A stretch of 12,353 nt of DNA, from positions 1-12,353 of the forward strand of contig WRNL01000039.1 in the NCBI GenBank assembly GCA_009776625.1, in the 5' to 3' direction. Under the pieces are notes generated by a model. The model ran no database searches, had not been told where the DNA came from, and saw only the letters and a list, made by a program, of their open reading frames with translations. This DNA comes from Methanomassiliicoccaceae archaeon. GTDB taxonomy: Archaea > Thermoplasmatota > Thermoplasmata > Methanomassiliicoccales > Methanomethylophilaceae. A program made the position numbers and the translations under genes. Below, piece by piece: positions 5,545 to 11,561 of the stretch (position 1 is its first letter; every line of letters begins with the position of its first letter).

Positions 5545-6183
5545 TCATCCTTCCTTGGAGAGGTTCCTCCATGTGATGACGCCCCTCTGGACGGCGGTCA
5601 GGTTGCCTACCACCGCGAACCACAGCATCATCACCTCCAGCCATGTGACCGAGTACCCTGCGAGCTCGATGGAGGGGTACCCTATGGCGAGCATGGCGAA
5701 CTGTATCACTGGGAACAGCGTGCTGAGAACCACCCTGTCCGCCCTTCCCAGCAGCCCTGCGTACAGGCGCGGCGCGCCCACCGCCTGGGCCTGCGTCCCC
5801 ATGTACGATGTCAGCAGGACCCCTATCAGCGCCATCAGCCCTATGTACGGGTTGCACCAGGCGCTCACGGCCACGCCGCCGATCATGAACACGTCGGCGT
5901 ACCTGTCGAACACATGGTCGAGGTAGTCCCCTTTGACGCCGGCCTTCCCTGCGAGCTTGGCGACCTTCCCGTCCAGGGCGTCGAAGTAGCCGGAGACGAG
6001 GACCGCCGCGGCCCCTATCAGGAGCAGGTAGTGGTATTCGAAGCTGAGGAACAGCAGGAGCCCGGAAACGAACGCGAGAATCAGCCCGACCCACGAAATG
6101 AGGTTCGGGTTCACGTTGATGAGCCTTCTCGCGACCGGGGCCAGGGCGAAGTCCGCCCTTCCCCTCTGCCCGTCTAGAACCAT
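5545..6183 (-). CDS. CDP-alcohol phosphatidyltransferase (archaetidyl-lipid synthase)
   Basis: 212 residues, an integral membrane enzyme. The family motif DX2DGX2A...GX3DX3D is intact: Asp68, Asp71, Gly72, Ala75, Gly85, Asp89 and Asp93. The Arg usual after the Ala is Lys76. About six hydrophobic segments are visible (roughly 30-48, 52-66, 95-108, 112-127, 155-170, 182-198). Enzymes of this family swap CMP on a CDP-activated lipid for an alcohol, making polar head groups such as archaetidylinositol phosphate or archaetidylglycerol phosphate; the alcohol cannot be assigned here. It is last in the minus-strand array and its ATG lies inside the preceding AK6-type gene (10-bp overlap, ATGGTTCTAG), so translation is probably coupled. 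GGAG lies just before the start. Confidence 0.88.
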   Translation of the reverse strand: MVLDGQRGRADFALAPVARRLINVNPNLISWVGLILAFVSGLLLFLSFEYHYLLLIGAAAVLVSGYFDALDGKVAKLAGKAGVKGDYLDHVFDRYADVFMIGGVAVSAWCNPYIGLMALIGVLLTSYMGTQAQAVGAPRLYAGLLGRADRVVLSTLFPVIQFAMLAIGYPSIELAGYSVTWLEVMMLWFAVVGNLTAVQRGVITWRNLSKEG

Positions 6184-6701
6184 TTCTCCAGCTCCCCCGT
6201 CCAGTCGATATTGCCAGGTCCGTATTTATCGGTATTCCCTTTCAGGATCCGTTCGGCGGCGTCCGCCATGCCCTCGGCAGGGATGTCCGATGAATCGATC
6301 TCGAATACCGGGATGCCGGCCTCGACGGACTCGCAGAGTATCACGTCCAGCACTTCCGCCTGGACGTTCTCCCTAACCTTGCCCTCCGAGTACCCGCGTG
6401 CCCTGAGCCTCTCCGCGAGCACGTCTGGGCGGCACCTCAGCACGATGGCCCTGTCGCACCCCACGCAGTGGGACATGTGCCCTTCGATGACGACGTCCCT
6501 CCCCGCCCTGTACGCCTCCAGCGACAGGGCGAGGGCGTCGACATCGACGCTGTAGGTGTCCCTCGCCTCGTCCCTCTCGTCAAGCAGCCCGTTGTCCCTG
6601 ATGTGCTGGTTGAGGTCGAGCACGTGATGCCCCCTGGACCTGAGCTCTGCGGCGAGGCGCGTCTTCCCTGTGCCAGGAGTCCCCGTTATGGCGGTCATCA
6701 T
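6174..6701 (-). CDS. AK6/Fap7-type adenylate kinase
   Basis: 175 residues. The Walker A loop GTPGTGKT (7-14) sits at the extreme N-terminus. VIEGHMSH (71-78) carries the EGHxSH signature of archaeal AK6 proteins, and the LID region has RARGYSEGKVRENVQAE. This is the AK6/Fap7 group, not the classical AdkA. These proteins have adenylate kinase and ATPase activity and in eukaryotes and archaea bind ribosomal protein uS11 during small-subunit maturation, so the cellular role may be ribosome biogenesis, AMP phosphorylation, or both. It follows the PfkB gene with a 4-bp gap and overlaps the next gene by 10 bp. There are two possible starts, Met1 and Met2; no clear SD decides between them. The stop is TAG, one of only two in the window. 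Confidence 0.88.
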   Translation of the reverse strand: MMTAITGTPGTGKTRLAAELRSRGHHVLDLNQHIRDNGLLDERDEARDTYSVDVDALALSLEAYRAGRDVVIEGHMSHCVGCDRAIVLRCRPDVLAERLRARGYSEGKVRENVQAEVLDVILCESVEAGIPVFEIDSSDIPAEGMADAAERILKGNTDKYGPGNIDWTGELEKWF

Positions 6702-6705
6702 CGTA

Positions 6706-7623
6706 TCACAGGTGCCTGTCGGCGCGTTCCAGCACCTCTTCCCATTCAGGTATGTTGGTCAGAGCCCCTACCTCCTCGACGACGAACGACGCCGTCGCCG
6801 ATGCGAGGACCAAGGCCTCGTATACGTCGAAGCCGTTGTACAGGCCGCAGTAGAAGCCGGCGCGGTAGGCGTCCCCCGCCCCGGTGGCGTCCTTGGCCGC
6901 CCTCCCTTTGACCGCCGGGACGCGCATGCGCTCCCCGTCTATCTTCGCGGCGCTCCCGGCCTCCCCCTCGGTGCGGACCACCAGGGCCTTGTCGATGTCC
7001 AGGACGTCCCCTATCCCAAGGTGCCTCTCGATCACCTTCGCCTCGTAGCTGTTGCAGAACAGCGCATCTGAGAGCGCAAGGGCATCACGCATGCTATCGG
7101 GCCCCCACATCTTGTACACCTCCTGCGCAGGATCCAGCGCCATGCGTGCCCCTGCCCCCCTCACCGCCCCCATCACCGAGATGTAGTAGGCCGGCTCCCC
7201 TGTGCAGAAATGCACGTGCGACGACTTGGAGGCGTTCTCCGTGAGCATGACGCCCAGCCTGCTGGCGCTCCCCTGGGGCCCCTGGTTGAAGACCACCTTC
7301 TGCCTCATCATCGAGTCGTTCACGACGATCGCCTGAGACGACTCGCAGCCGTCTACCCGGACCATCTCGTCCATAATCAACCCGGACCCCCTCATCTCGT
7401 CCTCGTACCTCTGGGGGAAGTCCCCGCCCACGAACGAGCATATGGCGGTGGGGACGCCAAGTTTCGCGGCGGCCACCGCGATGTTCGTCCCGGTCCCCCC
7501 GAGGGTGGTGCTCTTTGACAGCACGTCCACCGTCTCGTTCATCTCGGGGAACCTGTCGATGGAGATTATCTGATCGATTGTCACGTGCCCGTAAACGGAC
7601 AGGAACGGTATTCCGTCGGCCAT
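6706..7623 (-). CDS. PfkB-family carbohydrate/nucleoside kinase
   Basis: 305 residues of the ribokinase fold. The N-terminal glycine motif LGGTGTNIAVAAAKLG (41-56) binds the sugar, and the C-terminal DATGAGDAYRAGF (245-257) supplies the anion hole and catalytic base Asp251. NSYEAKVI (191-198) is the usual middle motif. Substrates of this family range from ribose and fructose phosphates to nucleosides. Overall appearance is closest, in my reading, to archaeal nucleoside-kinase-like members such as MJ0406, but this is not decisive. The next gene downstream is an adenylate-kinase-like protein and two genes upstream is adenosylhomocysteinase, which favours a nucleoside substrate (inference). TTATAA at 7645-7650 is about 25 bp from the ATG, so it has its own leaderless promoter within the array. 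Confidence 0.85.
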   Translation of the reverse strand: MADGIPFLSVYGHVTIDQIISIDRFPEMNETVDVLSKSTTLGGTGTNIAVAAAKLGVPTAICSFVGGDFPQRYEDEMRGSGLIMDEMVRVDGCESSQAIVVNDSMMRQKVVFNQGPQGSASRLGVMLTENASKSSHVHFCTGEPAYYISVMGAVRGAGARMALDPAQEVYKMWGPDSMRDALALSDALFCNSYEAKVIERHLGIGDVLDIDKALVVRTEGEAGSAAKIDGERMRVPAVKGRAAKDATGAGDAYRAGFYCGLYNGFDVYEALVLASATASFVVEEVGALTNIPEWEEVLERADRHL

Positions 7624-7644
7624 GGGTAAGGGTATCGGCTGCGG

Positions 7645-7650
7645 TTATAA
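7645..7650 (-). promoter_or_regulatory. Internal TATA box in front of the PfkB gene
   Basis: The minus strand reads TTATAA in the 32-bp gap after the glycosyltransferase stop, centred 25 bp before the ATG at 7623. This spacing predicts a leaderless transcript and lets the last three genes of the array be expressed apart from the first three. Confidence 0.55.
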
Positions 7651-7655
7651 TGACT

Positions 7656-8795
7656 TTACGAGGGCTTCCCCGCGCCGGCCACGCTCTCGTAGAGGTCGGC
7701 CATCCGTTTCGCCACCGCCCTCATCGAGTAGCCCTCGGCAGTCCTCCTCGCGTTCGCGGACATGCCCTCCCCGCCCTCGAGGCACCTGAGTATCGCGCTG
7801 GCGCAGTCCTCGGGCGTGTCCTTGAAGAAGAACCCGTTCACCCCGTCCTCCACCACGTCCAGGAACGCCCTCCCGTCGGAGCAAGCGGCGGGGAGGCCGC
7901 ACGCCATGGCCTCTGCGATCGTGAGCCCCTGGGTCTCGAATCTCGACGCCGAGACCACCACGTCCGATGCGGAATAGTACAGCGCAAGCTCGTCGTCTGG
8001 AACGAACCCGGTGAATATCACCCTGCCCTCCAGCCCCTCGCTCCTCGCCAGGCCCTTCATGTCCTCCAGGGCGGGCCCCTTGCCCACGACCATCAGCTTG
8101 ACGCCCTCCGGGAGATGCCTCATCGCCTTTATCGGCACCCCGATGTTCTTCTCGTAGGAGACCCGCCCCACGTGTATGACGACCCTCTCGTCGGCGATCC
8201 CGTGCCTCTCCCTTATCCCCGAGCCGTCGAGGCCGGTCGCGAACCTGTCCACGTCGATGCCGACGGGTATCACCGCCGTCCGTTTTGTGACGACGCCGTT
8301 CTCCTCGAACTCCGTGAGCGTCGCCGGGGTGAGCGCGACGACGCACTTCGGCCTCTTCAGGAAGTTCCTAAGGTACACCCATGCGAGCCTGGACAGGATG
8401 TGCGCCGGGATCGGGACCGGGGAGTAGAACTCGAGGGTGTCCACCACGTTCGTGCAGTACGTGGCGACAGCCGGCACGCCCGTCGACCTTGATACGATGA
8501 GCCCTTTCAGGGCCATGAACGCGACGCCGTGTATGTGGATTATGTCTGGGTCAAGGGACTCGATCAGGCCCCTCTTGCCGGAGGGGAACACCGGGAGGAA
8601 GTAGTCCGGGTACTTCCTGAACCTCATCGCCGGGAAATAGTGCACCCCCTCCTCCCTCCCGCCCTCGCCTGGATCCGGGGCGATTATGAACACCGTGTGC
8701 CCGAGGTCCCTCAGCGACTTGCTCAGGGTCATGACGGCGGTCACGACGCCGTCCCTCGTCGGGAGGTAGCTGTCGGTCATTATCGCTATCCTCAT
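7656..8795 (-). CDS. Glycosyltransferase family 4 (GT-B, retaining)
   Basis: 379 residues with the two Rossmann-like halves of a GT-B enzyme. The N-terminus MRIAIMTDSYLPTRDGV has the glycine/acceptor-loop pattern of family 4, then DIIHIHG (85-90). The second half has HVGRVSYEKNI (208-218), VVGKGP and the EX7E motif ETQGLTIAE (Glu287, Glu295), which binds the sugar nucleotide. No transmembrane segment is evident, so it is cytosolic or membrane-surface. Close relatives include bacterial diacylglycerol glucosyltransferases and PimA; with a CDP-alcohol phosphatidyltransferase three genes on, a glycolipid role is plausible but unproven, and protein or polysaccharide glycosylation is possible. It begins 7 bp after the adenosylhomocysteinase stop, with a G-rich stretch as possible SD. 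Confidence 0.9.
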   Translation of the reverse strand: MRIAIMTDSYLPTRDGVVTAVMTLSKSLRDLGHTVFIIAPDPGEGGREEGVHYFPAMRFRKYPDYFLPVFPSGKRGLIESLDPDIIHIHGVAFMALKGLIVSRSTGVPAVATYCTNVVDTLEFYSPVPIPAHILSRLAWVYLRNFLKRPKCVVALTPATLTEFEENGVVTKRTAVIPVGIDVDRFATGLDGSGIRERHGIADERVVIHVGRVSYEKNIGVPIKAMRHLPEGVKLMVVGKGPALEDMKGLARSEGLEGRVIFTGFVPDDELALYYSASDVVVSASRFETQGLTIAEAMACGLPAACSDGRAFLDVVEDGVNGFFFKDTPEDCASAILRCLEGGEGMSANARRTAEGYSMRAVAKRMADLYESVAGAGKPS

Positions 8796-8802
8796 CCCGC
8801 GC

Positions 8803-10041
8803 TCACGTCCCCTCTTCCCATCCTGACATGTACTTCTTCTGGGCGTCCGTCAGCGAGTCTATGGTTATGCCCATCGAGCGCAGCTTGATCTCGGCTATCT
8901 CCGTGTCTATCGGTGCGGGGACGTCGTGCACCTTGTTCCCCATACCCGAGCTGTTGTTGAGGAGGTGCTCCATGCAAAGCGCCTGGGCTGCGAAGCTCGT
9001 GTCCATTATCTCCGCAGGGTGGCCCTGACCGGCGGCGAGGTTCATCAGCCTGCCGTCCGCGATGAGGTACAGCCTCCTCCCGTCCTTCATCCTGTACTCG
9101 TCGACGAAGTCCCTCGCCTTGCCCACGGAGGCGGACAGCCCTTCTAGGTCGCCTTTGTTGATCTCGTTGTCGAAGTGCCCGACGTTGCCCATGACGCAGC
9201 CGTCCCTCATCGTGCGGAAGTGCTCCTCCCTGAGGACGTCCCTGCAGCCGGTGACCGTCATCACTATGTCCGCCGATGCCACGGCGTCGGCCATCCTCAT
9301 AACCTCGTAGCCGTCCATCCTGGCCTCTATCGCCTTGACGGGGTCCACCTCGCACACCGCCACGGACGCGCCGAGGCCTTTCGCCCTCATGGCCACCCCC
9401 TTCCCGCACCATCCGTAGCCGGCCACCACCAGGCGCTTGCCGGCGACCACCAGGTTCGTGGCGTTCATCCACCCGTCGAAGGCGGACTGGCCCGTCCCGT
9501 ACCTGTTGTCGAAGAGGAACTTCATCTTCGCGTCGTTCACCGATATCACCGGGAACTCGAGCCTCCCGTCGGCCGCCATGGACCTCAGCCTCGCGGCGCC
9601 GGTGGTCGTCTCCTCGTTGGCCCCTTTGACCCCCCGCAACACGTCCCTGCGGGATGTGTGTGCCATTGCGATGAGGTCCGCGCCGTCGTCTATAATGAGG
9701 TCGGGCCCCATGTCCAGGACCCTGCCGAGGTTGGAGTAGTACTCCTCCTGGGTCTCCCCTTTCTTCGCATAGACCTCGAGGCCGTGCTCCGTCCTGAGCG
9801 CGGTGGCCACCGAGTCGTCGGTCGAGAGGGGGTTGCAGCTCGCAAGCCGCACCTCCGCGCCGCCGTTCGCGAGCGTCATGGCCAGCACGCCGGTCTTCGC
9901 CTCCGTGTGCAGAGCCATCCCTATCCTCACGCCCTCGAAGGGCCTCTCCCTGCGGAACCTCTTGTCTATCTCGTTCATCACCGGCATGTGCCCATAGGCC
10001 CATTTGAGCCTCAGGCTGCCCCTCTCTAAAATCTCGTCCAT
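8803..10041 (-). CDS. ahcY: Adenosylhomocysteinase (SAH or S-inosylhomocysteine hydrolase)
   Basis: 412 residues, the length of archaeal enzymes. It splits SAH into homocysteine and adenosine, relieving product inhibition of methyltransferases. Visible catalytic parts: His45 (LHTEAKT), DDGAD (Asp118/119), NEETTTG (Glu143/144), NDAKMKFLFDN (Lys174, Asp178, Asn179), the NAD motif AGYGWCGKG (207-215) and GHFDNEI (His289). The C-terminus lacks the KPDHYRY tail of eukaryotic forms. The usual STQDDVAAAL is STDDSVATAL here (73-82). In Methanocaldococcus the homologue MJ1388 was reported to prefer S-inosylhomocysteine, so the base specificity should stay open. Its ATG directly follows the stop of the upstream ligase gene (TGA-ATG, zero gap), with AGGGGTG about 7 bp before serving as SD: tight translational coupling. 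Confidence 0.95.
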   Translation of the reverse strand: MDEILERGSLRLKWAYGHMPVMNEIDKRFRRERPFEGVRIGMALHTEAKTGVLAMTLANGGAEVRLASCNPLSTDDSVATALRTEHGLEVYAKKGETQEEYYSNLGRVLDMGPDLIIDDGADLIAMAHTSRRDVLRGVKGANEETTTGAARLRSMAADGRLEFPVISVNDAKMKFLFDNRYGTGQSAFDGWMNATNLVVAGKRLVVAGYGWCGKGVAMRAKGLGASVAVCEVDPVKAIEARMDGYEVMRMADAVASADIVMTVTGCRDVLREEHFRTMRDGCVMGNVGHFDNEINKGDLEGLSASVGKARDFVDEYRMKDGRRLYLIADGRLMNLAAGQGHPAEIMDTSFAAQALCMEHLLNNSSGMGNKVHDVPAPIDTEIAEIKLRSMGITIDSLTDAQKKYMSGWEEGT

Positions 10042-10797
10042 TCAGGCACCCCTCTCGAATTCAGACCTGAGGGAGGAACATATCCCCTCTACGGCCTCTT
10101 TCCTGTTGCGTTCGTTGGAGAACGCTTTTATCTCACCCTCGATTGCGCCGGGGTCCCCCCTCAACGCCCTCACGGCGGCCATGATGTTCTCCAGCGCCCT
10201 CGTCATCTCGTCGCAGATCGACACCGTCGCCGTCCTCGAAGTCCTCGACAGGGGGTTCAGGTCTATGGATATCACCGTTTTCCCCATGTCGGCCAGCGCC
10301 TTCGCCCTGTCGCCGTCCTCTATCGGGACGAGGATCACGTCAGACCCGTATATCCCTTCCCTGGTGCAGAGCGCGCGGTCCGAGCTGAGCCCCGGTATCC
10401 TGGCGTCAGGGTCCCTGCCGAGTACCCTCCCGGCGCCGTTCTCCTCAAGGTACGATATCAGGAGGGACATCCTCTCCTCCGTCCTGTGGAATATGTTCAC
10501 CTCCATCTTGGCGGGGACCTCCCTCGCCAAGGCTATCAGGTTCGCCGGGTCCAGGGCGGCCGCGTTGCCGTTGACGCACACGACCGGGCTGCCCGCCCTC
10601 AGCAGGTAGGCGGCGGCGGCCCGCTCCGCCCTCAAGGCGGGCTCCGAGCTCCTCTCCCCCATCAGGTAGTCGAAGGCCTCCCCTCTGCCATGGGATATCA
10701 GGCCCGTCCTGGTCACGAGCCCCTTGTCTACCATCTCCGAGAGCCTCTCCCGCACCATGAGGGACCTGTGCCGGGGATGGTCCGCTGGTATGTTCAC
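10042..10797 (-). CDS. 4-phosphopantoate--beta-alanine ligase (archaeal phosphopantothenate synthetase)
   Basis: 251 residues from a GTG start. Joins 4-phosphopantoate and beta-alanine with ATP, the archaeal route to 4'-phosphopantothenate in coenzyme A synthesis, replacing the bacterial PanC/PanK order. Family marks are NIPADHPRHRSL at the N-terminus, GLISHGRGEAFDYLMGE (32-48), PVVCVNGNAAAL (71-82) and the internal SIDLNPLSRTSRTA. The GTG at 10797 is preferred over the ATG 13 codons later, since the conserved IPADHPR motif would be lost. It is also preferred over longer in-frame openings, because those run antisense through trmJ and the TATA element at 10821-10825 lies about 26 bp upstream. 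First gene of the minus-strand array; its stop abuts the ahcY start. Confidence 0.92.
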   Translation of the reverse strand: MNIPADHPRHRSLMVRERLSEMVDKGLVTRTGLISHGRGEAFDYLMGERSSEPALRAERAAAAYLLRAGSPVVCVNGNAAALDPANLIALAREVPAKMEVNIFHRTEERMSLLISYLEENGAGRVLGRDPDARIPGLSSDRALCTREGIYGSDVILVPIEDGDRAKALADMGKTVISIDLNPLSRTSRTATVSICDEMTRALENIMAAVRALRGDPGAIEGEIKAFSNERNRKEAVEGICSSLRSEFERGA

Positions 10798-10818
10798 TCC
10801 CTGTCGTAAGCGCACAGT

Positions 10819-10828
10819 TGATATAGAC
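10819..10828. promoter_or_regulatory. Shared bidirectional TATA element
   Basis: The 50 bp between the GTG at 10797 and the ATG at 10848 contain one obvious AT-rich box, TGATATAGAC. Its TATA core (10822-10825) reads the same on both strands and lies about 25 bp from the first base of each start codon. Both genes would then have leaderless mRNAs from a single TATA site. Confidence 0.55.
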
Positions 10829-10847
10829 TTATTCCAGTGGCGGCGGC

Positions 10848-11561
10848 ATGCCTGATGTGAGGATAGTCCTTGTGGGCCCCAAGTTCGAGGGGAATGTCGG
10901 CGCGGTGGCCAGGTCGATGGCGAATTTCGACCTCGAGGAGCTGTACCTAGTGGATCCCTGCGGGATCGGCGAGGATGCCTACCGCAGGGCGAAGCACGGC
11001 TCCTGGATCCTGGACGGGGCGGCGGCGGTCGGAACGTTAGAGGAGGCTGTCGAGGGCTGCTTCCTCGTTGCAGGCACAAGCGGCATAACAACGAAAGGCG
11101 ACAGGAACTACGCCCGAGTGCCGGTCCCGGTGAGGGAGTTCGCTCAGTCGCTCTCGGGGTACGACGAGAAAGTCGCCATCGTCTTCGGGAGGGAGGACAT
11201 AGGCCTGTTCCAAGAGGAGCTGAACAGGTGCGACCTACTGATAAACGTCCCCGCGGGCGAGTCGTACCCTGTCCTGAACCTCTCGCACGCCGCCGCCGTC
11301 GTGATGTACGAGCTTTTCCAGGTCGGGCACGTGCCGAACCGGCCGGAGCCCGCCGAGAGGCTGGAGAAGGACTACATGTTCGGTTTCTTCGAGGACCTCC
11401 TCGACGCCATAGACTACCCCGAGCGCAGGAGGGGCGACACATCGGTGATGTTCAGGCGCATGATGGGGCGCTCCATACCCACGAAGTACGAGTACAACAC
11501 GATCATGGGCGTGTTCGGCGACGCCTCTAAGATAATAAGGACCGGTAGGAAATGGGGATGA
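10848..11561 (+). CDS. trmJ: tRNA (cytidine/uridine-32-2'-O)-methyltransferase TrmJ
   Basis: 237 residues of the SPOUT superfamily. All three SpoU motifs are present: EGNVGAVARSMANF (motif 1, Asn16, Arg22), VFGREDIGL (motif 2, 112-120) and YPVLNLSHAAAVVMYEL (motif 3, 140-156), which build the trefoil-knot SAM site. TrmJ acts as a dimer and methylates the ribose at position 32 of the anticodon loop; the archaeal form studied in Sulfolobus is reported to be cytidine-specific. A C-terminal extension of about 75 residues, including FFEDLLDAIDYPERRRGDT, is also typical of TrmJ. Leaderless start from the shared TATA element. Its last 35 bp overlap the 3' end of the convergent FtsZ-like gene. Confidence 0.92.
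   Translation: MPDVRIVLVGPKFEGNVGAVARSMANFDLEELYLVDPCGIGEDAYRRAKHGSWILDGAAAVGTLEEAVEGCFLVAGTSGITTKGDRNYARVPVPVREFAQSLSGYDEKVAIVFGREDIGLFQEELNRCDLLINVPAGESYPVLNLSHAAAVVMYELFQVGHVPNRPEPAERLEKDYMFGFFEDLLDAIDYPERRRGDTSVMFRRMMGRSIPTKYEYNTIMGVFGDASKIIRTGRKWG

Noticed and set aside
7515..8492. A 325-codon plus-strand open frame opposite the glycosyltransferase
   Set aside because: The peptide is His/Arg/Pro-rich without motifs, as expected for antisense of GC-rich coding DNA; the glycosyltransferase motifs are intact on the minus strand.
9175..10029. A 284-codon plus-strand open frame opposite ahcY
   Set aside because: Shadow of adenosylhomocysteinase; composition is Val/His/Arg-rich and shows no family signature.
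10798..11442. Long in-frame N-terminal extension of the phosphopantoate ligase frame
   Set aside because: It is antisense to trmJ, the added peptide is low-complexity Arg/Pro/Ser, and the family N-terminus (NIPADHPR) starts at the GTG at 10797.
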